A DNA stretch of 64,000 nucleotides from an uncultured Pelagibacteraceae bacterium (GTDB lineage: Bacteria; Pseudomonadota; Alphaproteobacteria; Pelagibacterales; Pelagibacteraceae): the NCBI GenBank assembly GCA_902515205.1, contig CABXTU010000001.1:1-64000 (forward strand), in the 5' to 3' direction. Below the pieces are notes generated by a model. The model was not told where the DNA came from. It did no database searches and saw nothing but the letters and a program-made list of their open reading frames with translations. The translations under genes and the position numbers were made by a program. Shown piece by piece: positions 44,211 to 52,882 of the stretch; the stretch's first letter is position 1, and each line of letters starts with the position of its first letter.

Positions 44211-46421
44211 GGGTTTTCCAGTTGCGAGAGTATGCTTAATTCTATCTTGAGTTTTTTGAGTCTCCATTAATTTCATGAAGGCATCTAGTTCTAATTTAAA
44301 CAAGTCGTCTTCTGATAATGTTTTATCGATAGTCGTATCACCACCGCTTAATACATGTGCTAATTCTTTTGCAACTTCAGCTCCATGTTCTAATATTACT
44401 TTATCATTGTAAAGTTTTTCTATAATCTTATCCATCTCTTCTCTTACTGTTTTTCCAGGGAGCCTAAACTCTAACTCATTTGGTGCTTTAAAATCTTTAT
44501 TATCTAAAAGAATTTTTTTGGAAACTTCTAATAAACTATTCCTATTCATTATCTTTTTATCACTTGGTCTTAAATATTTCATGGGCTCTGCTTCAACCGG
44601 AGAGGAAGCAGTTTTTCCATACCCAATTATATCAAATACTTTAAGAGGCGCAAAATTAGGATCTTTTTTTGCTTCATCTGTGTTTTGCCATCTTGCTAAC
44701 ATTTCTTTGCATCCTCCACCTGCAGGAATTAAACCAACGATAGTCTCAACTAATCCAACCACTATGTTAGTATGTGCAGCAACAAAGTTACTTTGAACCA
44801 TTACTTCAAACCCTCCTCCCAATGTTAATCCGGAAGGGGCTGAGATCACTGGATATTTTGAATATTTTAAATGCTTACATGTTTCTTGAAAATATTTAAT
44901 AAATTTTTCTATAGATCTAAAATCTCTCTTATCAGCAAATTGCATAGTGTAAGTTAAGTTAACACCGGCAGAAAATTGCATACTTTCATTAATTATTATC
45001 AGGGGTTTATCGGTTGCTTTTTTTAGAGCATCCATAGAGTCATAATCTAATGCATTAGCTTTAGTAATAAATTCAACAATATTATAATCACTAAACCTAT
45101 ATATTTTTGCAGAATCATTTCCATCCAAACTTGAGGCTGTTTTCTTAACTTTTCCTAAAGTTTCAATATTTGTATATTTTTGTCTTTCTCCATAAAAATT
45201 CTGGTTTTTAGTTTTAGATAAATTTTCCAAAAAATTATTCCCACTAAAATCATCTACTTTGTCAAAAAATTTTTGGACTCCAATTTCTTCTAGCATTTCA
45301 AAAGGACCTTTTGCCCAATTAAATCCGAGTCTCATTGCTTCATCAATATCATTAAATTCTTTTGTAATACCCGGCACTAATGAAGATGCATATTTTATTA
45401 TTTTAGATATTACGGACCAAGCATAGTCACCATATTTATCTTTTCTATCAATTAAGCCATTAAGATCTACTTTATCAGATTTTATGTCAATCTTAATACT
45501 AGGTGAGTAACTACCAGTTTCTAGATTAATGGCTTCCATTACTTTAGTAGCTCCAGATTTATTCATTCTGTAAAAACCACCTTTGCCTTTTCTTCCAGTG
45601 TATCCTGTTTCAATTAATTTTTTTACAAGTGGAATTTCTTTCGCAACCTCGTGGAATTCATCAGTCTCTGGTAGTTCTTTAATGAAACTTTTAAGTACAT
45701 CAGCCATCAAATCAATACCAATTAAATCATAAAGTCCGAAAACTCCCGTTTTTGGGATTCCCATAGGTCTTCCAAAAATAGCATCTGCTTCTTCCACAGA
45801 AAGTTTCATTTTAAAAGTCTCCGTCATTGCTATTTGCATAGCATAAACTCCAACTCTGTTACCTAAAAATCCTGGAGTATCATTACAAACAATTGCTCCT
45901 TTACCTAATTCTATTTCACAAAATTCTTTTAATTTATTTATTTTATTAAGATCATTATTTTCATTTTTTACAATTTCTAATAAACCCATATATCTAACTG
46001 GGTTAAAAAAGTGAGTGATACAAAAATCTTTTTTTTCTGAGTCTGTTAAATTTTCTGATAAGACTTTAATAGGTATTGATGAAGTATTTGAAGAAACAAT
46101 AGCTCCATCTTTTCTTTCCTTAAATATTTTTTTGTATATTTGATGTTTTATATCAATTCTTTCAACAACTGCCTCGACCACCCAATCGGCATTTCTAACT
46201 ACATCAAAATTGTCATCTATATTACCAACTTTTATATTATCAATTCTAGTTTTATCAATCAGTAAAGGTGGTCTTGACTTATAAATTCTATCTCTAGCTT
46301 TTTCACTTATTTCAGTTGTTAAATCAAGCAAAGTAACAGGTACATTAGCGTTACATAAGTGAGCAGCTATACCACTTCCCATTGTTCCTGAGCCAATCAC
46401 CACTACATTTTTAATATTCAT
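44199..46421 (-). CDS. 3-hydroxyacyl-CoA dehydrogenase/enoyl-CoA hydratase fusion, FadN-like domain order
   Basis: A 740-residue fusion. Residues 1-about 300 are a 3-hydroxyacyl-CoA dehydrogenase (VVIGSGTMGSGIAAHLC, SSNTSSIP, CITHFFNPVRYMGLLEIV with the catalytic His, then LGNRVGVYAM), a second HAD-like C domain follows, and the crotonase part is C-terminal with both acid residues (LGGGFEVMVQ and GLVETIVGLIPAGGG). FadB/FadJ have the reverse order. It oxidises 3-hydroxyacyl-CoAs and hydrates enoyl-CoAs, in beta-oxidation. It lies downstream of potC with a 12-base gap and converges with the cyclophilin. Confidence 0.9.
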   Translation of the reverse strand: MNIKNVVVIGSGTMGSGIAAHLCNANVPVTLLDLTTEISEKARDRIYKSRPPLLIDKTRIDNIKVGNIDDNFDVVRNADWVVEAVVERIDIKHQIYKKIFKERKDGAIVSSNTSSIPIKVLSENLTDSEKKDFCITHFFNPVRYMGLLEIVKNENNDLNKINKLKEFCEIELGKGAIVCNDTPGFLGNRVGVYAMQIAMTETFKMKLSVEEADAIFGRPMGIPKTGVFGLYDLIGIDLMADVLKSFIKELPETDEFHEVAKEIPLVKKLIETGYTGRKGKGGFYRMNKSGATKVMEAINLETGSYSPSIKIDIKSDKVDLNGLIDRKDKYGDYAWSVISKIIKYASSLVPGITKEFNDIDEAMRLGFNWAKGPFEMLEEIGVQKFFDKVDDFSGNNFLENLSKTKNQNFYGERQKYTNIETLGKVKKTASSLDGNDSAKIYRFSDYNIVEFITKANALDYDSMDALKKATDKPLIIINESMQFSAGVNLTYTMQFADKRDFRSIEKFIKYFQETCKHLKYSKYPVISAPSGLTLGGGFEVMVQSNFVAAHTNIVVGLVETIVGLIPAGGGCKEMLARWQNTDEAKKDPNFAPLKVFDIIGYGKTASSPVEAEPMKYLRPSDKKIMNRNSLLEVSKKILLDNKDFKAPNELEFRLPGKTVREEMDKIIEKLYNDKVILEHGAEVAKELAHVLSGGDTTIDKTLSEDDLFKLELDAFMKLMETQKTQDRIKHTLATGKPLIN

Positions 46422-46433
46422 AAAATGATTTAA

Positions 46434-47288
46434 CTATCGATTTATTCCTCTGAGCCTCTCTGATCTTCTTCTTAAGAGTTCAGCAGTAACTAATATTAAC
46501 GTTGATAAAATAATTAGACAAGTTGCAACAGCAAGAATAGTTGGGCTTAACTGTTCTCTTAAACCTGTCCACATTTGAACAGGAATAGTAGTATTTTCAA
46601 GTCCAGCTAAAAAAAGAACTACTACCACTTCATCAAAGGAAGTTACAAATGCAAACAATCCTCCTGATATAACTCCAGGCAAAATTAGAGGTAAAGTTAT
46701 TTTCATAAATGTATTAACAGGGTTGCTTCCTAAACTGGCAGCAGCTCTAGTTACACTATGATCAAATCCTGAAAGAGTAGCAGTCACAGTTATTACTACA
46801 AATGGTGTTCCTAAAATAATATGTGCAAGAACTATACCAGTATGAGTTGCTGCTAAGCCAACTTTTGCCATAAAGAAAAATATTGCTACACCAGAAATGA
46901 TTAGAGGAACTATCATAGGAGATATAAGAACTGCCATGACCAAACCTTTGTAAGGCATATGTCTACTACTCAAGCCTAAAGCTGCTACTGTTCCAAGTAA
47001 CACTGAACCAATCGTCGCGAAAATTGCAATGATAAAACTATTTTTTGCTGCTAAGCCCCAAGGGTTCTTTGTTCCATAAATCATATCTTGATACCATCTT
47101 AAAGAGAAAGCATCAGGATCTAAACGTTTCATTCCATCAGAAAAAACTAAAAACTCCTCTGCATTAAAGGATAATGGAAAAATTACAAACAATGGAGCAA
47201 TAAGAAAAAAGAAAACTGCTGCACAAATTGTTAGGTAAATATAATGCCAAATTCTATAGTGTGGTTCAGTATATTTAGGTAAAGCCAT
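46434..47288 (-). CDS. ABC transporter permease, PotC type
   Basis: A 284-residue permease with six membrane spans: LAAKNSFIIAIFATIGSVLLGTVAALGL early and the coupling loop RAAASLGSNPVNTFMKITLPLILPGVISGG (EAA-like). FVTSFDEVVVVLFLAG is characteristic of PotC-type subunits. It partners the PotB-like protein, which ends three bases upstream. The substrate is inferred from neighbours only. Confidence 0.92.
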   Translation of the reverse strand: MALPKYTEPHYRIWHYIYLTICAAVFFFLIAPLFVIFPLSFNAEEFLVFSDGMKRLDPDAFSLRWYQDMIYGTKNPWGLAAKNSFIIAIFATIGSVLLGTVAALGLSSRHMPYKGLVMAVLISPMIVPLIISGVAIFFFMAKVGLAATHTGIVLAHIILGTPFVVITVTATLSGFDHSVTRAAASLGSNPVNTFMKITLPLILPGVISGGLFAFVTSFDEVVVVLFLAGLENTTIPVQMWTGLREQLSPTILAVATCLIILSTLILVTAELLRRRSERLRGINR

Positions 47289-47291
47289 TTT

Positions 47292-48545
47292 TTATCCGAG
47301 TTTTATATTATCTATTCCAACTAATTTATTATAGAGCCAGTAAATAACTAATACTCCACTTAATAGCATAAGTCCCATCGCAGATGCAAAACTCCAATCA
47401 AGTGTACTCTTCATATGAAATGCTATCTGATTACTTATCAAGGTTCCTGAGGCTCCTCCAACTAATGCGGGAGTGATATAATAACCAATAGCTAAAATAA
47501 AAACCAACAAACACCCTGCTCCAATACCTGGTATAGTTAGTGGGAAATAGACTTTCCAAAAAGCCACAAAAGGTGTTCCGCCTAGAGACTTTCCAGCTCT
47601 CATTAGGCTCGGAGAGATTGTTTTCATGACACTATAGAGCGGCAAAACCATAAAGGGCAATAAAATTTGTGTCATGGCTACATAACTTCCAGTTTTATTA
47701 TACATCATCTCAACTCTATTATCGTCTGTTACTAATCCAATCGTAACAAAAAAGTCGTTAACTATTCCTTGTTGCTGTAACAAAATCATCCAACTTGCAG
47801 TTCTAACGAGGAGTGAGGTCCAAAAAGGAAGTAAAACACAGATCATCAATAAATTACTATACTTCATAGGCAAGGTGGCTAGTAAATGAGCGATTGGATA
47901 GGCCATTAAAAAACAGAATACAGTAACGAAAAATGCAATCTCTAAAGTTCTCAGCCACAAAATTCTGTGAACTCTTCTATCCTCGGAGACATTTACAATT
48001 TCTCCTTTTTCATTTTCATACATATCCATACCTTTTAAATATTTTTGATATGTATAAGCAGGAGCCCTTCGCTTTATTGCCCTCCAATATTCAACATCTG
48101 CCCATCTTCTATGAACAGCCATAATCTGTTCTTTATAATTTCCTTCCTCAAAGGATTTAGATTTCCTTCTAAGTTTTTTGATAATACTTTTAAAACCATT
48201 TTTTGTATAATTAAGTTGTGTTGATAATTTTCCTTCTCTTTCTTCCTCAATTAGTTTTTGAAAATCAATATAAAAAGCTTCGAACACTTCTTCTGGAGGT
48301 AATTCTTTTCCATCCCATTTTTCCATCGATTTATAAGTTTTAGGAAGCATTTCAGTAACCATTTTGTCATCAACGCTCCTCATAAGCATGTCACCAATTG
48401 GAAATACATAAGTAATAATGATAAATAGTAATAAAGGAGCGACAAGTAAGAAAGCTTTGATTTTGTTTTTTTTCTCAGCCTTCTTTAAGCTAACCTCTAA
48501 AGGCGTTCCATCAGTCGTTAAAATTTGTTTATTTTCAGAGCTCAT
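47292..48545 (-). CDS. ABC transporter permease, PotB type with long loop insertion
   Basis: A 417-residue permease: membrane span 1 at about residues 31-52, span 2 at about 199-220, then four more, with RAGKSLGGTPFVAFWKVYFPL as coupling loop. The stretch between spans 1 and 2 (about 145 residues, charged and helical, with YKSMEKWDGKELPPEE and RAIKRRAPAYTYQKYLKG) is far longer than in E. coli PotB (about 280 residues total). The gene is 70 bases after potD, separated by a hairpin. Confidence 0.88.
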   Translation of the reverse strand: MSSENKQILTTDGTPLEVSLKKAEKKNKIKAFLLVAPLLLFIIITYVFPIGDMLMRSVDDKMVTEMLPKTYKSMEKWDGKELPPEEVFEAFYIDFQKLIEEEREGKLSTQLNYTKNGFKSIIKKLRRKSKSFEEGNYKEQIMAVHRRWADVEYWRAIKRRAPAYTYQKYLKGMDMYENEKGEIVNVSEDRRVHRILWLRTLEIAFFVTVFCFLMAYPIAHLLATLPMKYSNLLMICVLLPFWTSLLVRTASWMILLQQQGIVNDFFVTIGLVTDDNRVEMMYNKTGSYVAMTQILLPFMVLPLYSVMKTISPSLMRAGKSLGGTPFVAFWKVYFPLTIPGIGAGCLLVFILAIGYYITPALVGGASGTLISNQIAFHMKSTLDWSFASAMGLMLLSGVLVIYWLYNKLVGIDNIKLG

Positions 48546-48553
48546 AAATAAAA

Positions 48554-48577
48554 AGGGCGGTTAATCATAACCGCCCT
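48554..48577 (-). terminator. Hairpin between potD and potB
   Basis: Arms AGGGCGGTTA (48554-48563) and TAACCGCCCT (48568-48577) form a perfect 10-bp stem with loop ATCA. It lies after the potD stop (on the minus strand) and before potB, and is GC-rich in an AT-rich area. It is placed like the hairpin of the Liv operon and probably terminates a part of the transcripts or stabilises potD mRNA. Confidence 0.8.
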
Positions 48578-48615
48578 CTAATATAATATAAAATTTTAAT
48601 CTTTAAAACTTAAAA

Positions 48616-49731
48616 TTAAAATCCTGCTTTCATTGCTTCCCATTTTTCACCAAGTTCTGTGCCGTTATCAGCCCAGTAAAGAGGATCTACTAAGAAGTAA
48701 TTTTTAGTGTTTGCCGGTGCAGTTGGCATATTTGGCACCATGTTAGTTTTACCATCTTTATACCATGGCTCACCTTTTTCCATTACTGCAATAGATGATT
48801 TTCTCCAAGGAGCATATGCAATATATTTTGCACTTCCAGCTAAACCTTCTGTACTTGTCATCTCAGCTAAAGCTTTTTTAGCATCAGCTTCATTTGGCGA
48901 ACCTTTAACTAATACAAAGTATTCATAGTCAAGACCTTGTGCGTCCCAAACTTGAACGATTGGAGCACCTTCTCCAACTGCTGCGTTAAAGAATCTACCA
49001 TTCCAGCCAGTTGCCATAACAACTTCACCACTCATTAGCAATTCTGGCGGTTGAGCACCTGCAGACCAAAATACACATCCACCTTTAGGGTCTGTACAAA
49101 GTTCTTTGATCTTATCCATAGCTCTTTGAACACCTTTTTCAGTATTTAAAGCTTTATAGATTTTTGCTCCACCTTTTCCTGGTTTTACACCATCTGCAGC
49201 TAAAGCAATCTCTAAATTAGTTAGAGCGCCAGTGTAGATAGCTCTTTTTCCAGGGAATTTTTTTGTGTTAAAGAAATCTTTGATAGTCTTAGGAGTACCT
49301 TTAACGTTATCACTGTTATAAGCATAGTTCCAAGAATATAAAATATTTCCTACAGCACATTCACTTGGCATTCCAGTAAAGAAATCTTTACTTGCAGGAG
49401 TTCCATCTGGTGCTGGTGGAAAATCTTTATCAAAATCAAATTTAACAAATAATCCTTCATCACAACCATTAATAGTATCCATAGCAAATACGTCGATAAT
49501 ATCCCACGTAATTGCGCCAGCTTCTTTTTGTGCTTTAATCTCTGATAATCCTCCTGAGTAATCAACCCAGTTAATATCTATACCAAGTTTTTTAGCAGTA
49601 GGATCACCATAACCTAACTTTTGACTTTCAGTATAAGCTCCACCCCACGACGCCACAGTAACTGCGAACGCTGATGTAGTTACAGAAAATACAAGAGATA
49701 GGGCTAGTAATAATTTACTAATCTTATTCAT
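48616..49731 (-). CDS. ABC transporter substrate-binding protein, PotD type
   Basis: About 371 residues, starting MNKISKLLLALSLVF. The open frame reaches a further ATG at 49794, but that added stretch has no homology; ATG 49729-49731 has GGAGGA at the right distance and opens directly with a signal peptide (cleavage near TSAFA). The body has VASWGGAYTESQKLGYGDPTAKKLGIDINWVDYSGG, GAITWDIIDVFAMD, YTGALTNLEIALAADGVKPG and EVVMATGWNGRFFNAAV, typical of PotD-type solute-binding proteins. Ligand unknown. Next to an ectoine-hydrolase-like gene, a compatible solute is a reasonable guess, but polyamines are also possible. Confidence 0.9.
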   Translation of the reverse strand: MNKISKLLLALSLVFSVTTSAFAVTVASWGGAYTESQKLGYGDPTAKKLGIDINWVDYSGGLSEIKAQKEAGAITWDIIDVFAMDTINGCDEGLFVKFDFDKDFPPAPDGTPASKDFFTGMPSECAVGNILYSWNYAYNSDNVKGTPKTIKDFFNTKKFPGKRAIYTGALTNLEIALAADGVKPGKGGAKIYKALNTEKGVQRAMDKIKELCTDPKGGCVFWSAGAQPPELLMSGEVVMATGWNGRFFNAAVGEGAPIVQVWDAQGLDYEYFVLVKGSPNEADAKKALAEMTSTEGLAGSAKYIAYAPWRKSSIAVMEKGEPWYKDGKTNMVPNMPTAPANTKNYFLVDPLYWADNGTELGEKWEAMKAGF

Positions 49732-49765
49732 TTTTCCTCCGTTTAAACGTTTTTTATAAAAATAT

Positions 49766-49794
49766 ATTACAACAAGATCGATAAAGAGAGTCAA
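49766..49794 (-). promoter_or_regulatory. Sigma-70-like promoter of potD
   Basis: Read on the minus strand: TTGACT (49789-49794), a spacer of exactly 17 bases and TGTAAT (49766-49771), followed by a leader of about 28 bases that contains the palindrome CGTTTAAACG (49740-49749) and GGAGGA. This fits a separate strong promoter for potD between it and potA. Confidence 0.65.
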
Positions 49795-49829
49795 CAGGCC
49801 ATTTGTGGGATATTATAGTTTAAAGATGT

Positions 49830-50915
49830 CTATTTTGGGTCTAGGGCCCTGGCATCATCACTATTCCAGCCGATTTTAATTTCATTTCCTAATTTAATAT
49901 CCAAATTAGATGAACTATTAGGAACTTTTAAAATAAATTCTGAATTGCCTAAAAGATTTATTCTTACTCTTGTGTGATCTCCATGATAAATAACCTCTTC
50001 TATCTTTCCCTTATGTATATTATCCATTTTATCAGTGGGATTTATTAATGCTCTTTCGGGTCTAATAGATACTGTTGTTCTCTCTCCTTTTTCTTTAACT
50101 GATATTGGATTTGCAAGTATATCTGCATTAGCTAACTTAACTTTACATTTTCCCTCGGAAATATCAGATATCTCACCTGCAAAAGTGTTGTTCTCTCCAA
50201 TAAATTCGGCGACAAAAGAGTTAACTGGCTTCTCGTAGAGCTCGTCAGGGCTTGAAAGCTGTTGAACTTTACCATCATTAAAAACTGCAATTCGATTTGA
50301 CATTGTTAAAGCCTCACTTTGATCATGAGTAACGTAAACAACTGTAACTCCAATACTTTCATGAATATGTTTAATTTCATATTGCATACTTTCCCTTAAG
50401 TTTTTATCTAAAGCTCCAAGAGGTTCATCCATTAAAACAAGTTGAGGATCAAAAACTAATGACCTTGCAACTGCTACTCTTTGTTGTTGACCACCAGACA
50501 ACTGGCCAGGCATTCTTTGAGCAAAGCCTTGTAAAGATACCATAGATAAAGCTTTATCAATTTTTTTATCTGCTTCATCTTTTGGAATCTTTCTAACTCT
50601 TAATGGAAAAGCTAAATTTTCATAAACTGTCATATGGGGAAACAAAGCATAATTTTGAAAAACCATACCAATACCCCTTTTATGAGGAGGAATACTAGAA
50701 ATTGCATTTCCATCTAAATATATTTCTCCATTTGTTGGAGTTTCAAAACCGGCTAGCATCATTAAACATGTTGTTTTGCCTGAACCTGAGGGACCTAACA
50801 TTGTTACAAATTCACCTTCAGCAATATCTAATTGAAGATCCTTTACAACTAAGATCTTTCCATCATAGCTTTTATCGACTTTATCAAATTTAACGAATTC
50901 TTTATTAACAGACAT
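49830..50915 (-). CDS. ABC transporter ATP-binding protein, PotA type
   Basis: A 361-residue ATPase: MLGPSGSGKTTCLMMLAGFE (Walker A), GMVFQNYALFPHMTVYEN (Q-loop), QLSGGQQQRVAVARSLV (signature), LVLMDEPLGALDKNLRE (Walker B) and VVYVTHDQSEALTMSNR (switch His), then a C-terminal TOBE domain (residues about 240-355). It energises the Pot-type importer. It starts 51 bases after the DoeA-like gene. Confidence 0.94.
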   Translation of the reverse strand: MSVNKEFVKFDKVDKSYDGKILVVKDLQLDIAEGEFVTMLGPSGSGKTTCLMMLAGFETPTNGEIYLDGNAISSIPPHKRGIGMVFQNYALFPHMTVYENLAFPLRVRKIPKDEADKKIDKALSMVSLQGFAQRMPGQLSGGQQQRVAVARSLVFDPQLVLMDEPLGALDKNLRESMQYEIKHIHESIGVTVVYVTHDQSEALTMSNRIAVFNDGKVQQLSSPDELYEKPVNSFVAEFIGENNTFAGEISDISEGKCKVKLANADILANPISVKEKGERTTVSIRPERALINPTDKMDNIHKGKIEEVIYHGDHTRVRINLLGNSEFILKVPNSSSNLDIKLGNEIKIGWNSDDARALDPK

Positions 50916-50966
50916 AAATAACCTATCTTTAAAACATTTGTGACAATAAATATCAACCTTTAAAAG

Positions 50967-52136
50967 TTAGCTTTTAACGTGAAGTTCTTTTGGAAAATTA
51001 CAAAGTAGTTCAGCGCCTGTATCAGTTACTCTGATTGCCTCAGATGCTTCTACACCCCAGTTTCCAAATTGCATTACAGCAATCATATGAAAACAAATAT
51101 TAGGTTCCAAGAGTGTCATATCTCCCTTATATATATTGAGTGTATGTTCTCCCCAGTCAGGAGGATAACCAATCCCAATTGAATATCCTGTTCTAGACTT
51201 TTTTTCTATTCCATATTTATCTAAAATTTTCCAAAAAGCTTGTGCAACATCATCAACCCTATTTCCTGGTTTTGTTGCATCTATTCCTGCTTGAAGAGCC
51301 TCTATTGTTTTTTTCATTGTATCAATTTTTAATTGATCAGGCTTTCCTAACAAAACAGTTCGAGCCATCGGAGCATGATATCTTTTATAGACACCTGATA
51401 ATTCAATAATTGTTGCCTCACCCTCAACAAATTTATCTTGCGTTGCAGTCAAATGTGACGCTGAGGTTCCTTCACCAGTAGGTAAAAGAGTAGCAATACT
51501 GGAGTATTCTCCACCATATTCTGAAGTTCCGCAAAAAAGTACTTTTTGTATTTCACCAACAGCATCACATTGTCTGACTCCTGGTTTAATAACTTCGAAA
51601 GCTTTCTTCATTCCAACTTCTGAAATCTTTGCAGCAGATTTCATATAACCTATTTCTGCATCAGATTTAACTAATCTTGTCCAATTAACTAATCTTTCAG
51701 AATCTTTTATTTTTGCATTGGGTAATCCTTGTTTTATTTTTTCATAGCAAAACGCTGTGAAATAATGAGCATCCATCTCTAATCCAATTGATAATTTATC
51801 CCAGTTTTTTTCTTTAATAATTTTTACTAAATAATCGTAAGGATGTTTGGGCCATGTATGAATATAATGCTCATCGTATACAATAATATTCTCTTTTTTA
51901 AGGTAAGTTTTTATATAAGCGCCTCCAGCATCTTGTTCTCTAACAAAACAAATTGGCTCATCAGCATTTGCATGAACTATCACACATTGAGCATAGTAAA
52001 AAGACCAGGCATCATAACCAGTCAGATAATTCATGTTGTTTGTATCGTGAGAAATTAAAAGTTCTATGCCTTTTTCTTTCATCATCTTTTTAACTTTAGA
52101 AAGTCTTTGTTTATATTCCTCTTTACTAAAAAGCAT
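50967..52136 (-). CDS. doeA: Ectoine hydrolase-like M24 protein (DoeA/EutD type)
   Basis: A 389-residue creatinase/M24-fold protein that is closest in pattern to DoeA: NNMNYLTGYDAWSFYYAQCVIV, VGLE-like SIGLEMDAHYFTAFCYE, LPTGEGTSASHLTATQD, IIELSGVYKRYHAPMARTVLLGKP, TGYSIGIGYPPDWGEHTLNI and LEPNICFHMI. Residues at the usual metal positions are not conserved: the IIELSGVYKRYHAPM segment lacks the two Asp of aminopeptidase P, as in creatinase and ectoine hydrolase. It would open ectoine to N-acetyl-diaminobutyrate. It is next to an EutA-like gene and a transporter. Close relatives of other specificity cannot be excluded. Confidence 0.8.
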   Translation of the reverse strand: MLFSKEEYKQRLSKVKKMMKEKGIELLISHDTNNMNYLTGYDAWSFYYAQCVIVHANADEPICFVREQDAGGAYIKTYLKKENIIVYDEHYIHTWPKHPYDYLVKIIKEKNWDKLSIGLEMDAHYFTAFCYEKIKQGLPNAKIKDSERLVNWTRLVKSDAEIGYMKSAAKISEVGMKKAFEVIKPGVRQCDAVGEIQKVLFCGTSEYGGEYSSIATLLPTGEGTSASHLTATQDKFVEGEATIIELSGVYKRYHAPMARTVLLGKPDQLKIDTMKKTIEALQAGIDATKPGNRVDDVAQAFWKILDKYGIEKKSRTGYSIGIGYPPDWGEHTLNIYKGDMTLLEPNICFHMIAVMQFGNWGVEASEAIRVTDTGAELLCNFPKELHVKS

Positions 52137-52138
52137 AA

Positions 52139-52882
52139 CTAACTCTTAAATAATTCTCCATAACCTTCAACTTTGTTATCGTAATTTATCTGTTTAAGAG
52201 TATCCCATATTAATGTCTGATTACTTGATAAAACTATCTTTCCAATTTTCTTTTCTAAATCTTTGATAATTGACAATACCGGTAAAGCCGTACACGAAAC
52301 AAACAATGCATCACTTTTGGAAAGATCCAGTTTACTCAAAACATCGAACAAATATTGTGGATCAACTTTACCTATATCTAAATCGGAAGCTATATCAAAA
52401 TAAGATAATTCATGAATTTCTACTTTTTCATTTTTAAAATAGTTAATAACTGATTGATTAATCTCATCAGTATAAGGTGTAAATATTGACACCTTATTTA
52501 TCTTAAGTAATTTGAGAGCATTAATTGCAGATGTAATAGGGGTTGTAACCTTTGTATTAGGTTTAGATATATTAACTTTTTCAAAAATTGATTGATAACC
52601 TGAAGCGATTGTTCCCGATGTACATCCATATGCAACACAATCTAATTTCTGATCTGGTAAAATATTTTTTGTAACTTCTGGAATATCGTCCGCCATTTTT
52701 TTTAATGTCTCGTTTGTAAGCGGGTTATAGCAATTTATTCTATTGCAATATAAGTCTATATTTTTTCCATGAATTATATTATTAAAGTCTTTTTCAATCC
52801 TAAAATCACTAGCAAGGGTGATTAATCCTATTCTTAAATTTTTGTTTTTTAAAAATTTTGGCTCTATTTTGTTCAGTTTCAT
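52139..52882 (-). CDS. EutA-like Asp/Glu racemase superfamily protein
   Basis: A 247-residue protein with two catalytic cysteines: LDCVAYGCTSGTIASGYQSI (first) and DALFVSCTALPVLSI (second), and RIGLITLASDFRIEKDFNNI at the start. These mark the arylmalonate-decarboxylase/maleate-isomerase branch, to which EutA of hydroxyectoine catabolism belongs. It lies two bases upstream of the DoeA-like gene in the same direction, the neighbourhood expected for an ectoine gene set. EutA function is assigned by context and is tentative. Its start overlaps panB by four bases. Confidence 0.72.
   Translation of the reverse strand: MKLNKIEPKFLKNKNLRIGLITLASDFRIEKDFNNIIHGKNIDLYCNRINCYNPLTNETLKKMADDIPEVTKNILPDQKLDCVAYGCTSGTIASGYQSIFEKVNISKPNTKVTTPITSAINALKLLKINKVSIFTPYTDEINQSVINYFKNEKVEIHELSYFDIASDLDIGKVDPQYLFDVLSKLDLSKSDALFVSCTALPVLSIIKDLEKKIGKIVLSSNQTLIWDTLKQINYDNKVEGYGELFKS

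Noticed and set aside
49732..49794. Upstream extension of the potD frame to ATG 49794
   Set aside because: The added 21 residues have no signal-peptide form or ribosome site, and they span the promoter elements (TTGACT/TGTAAT). ATG 49731 has GGAGGA and starts a proper signal peptide.
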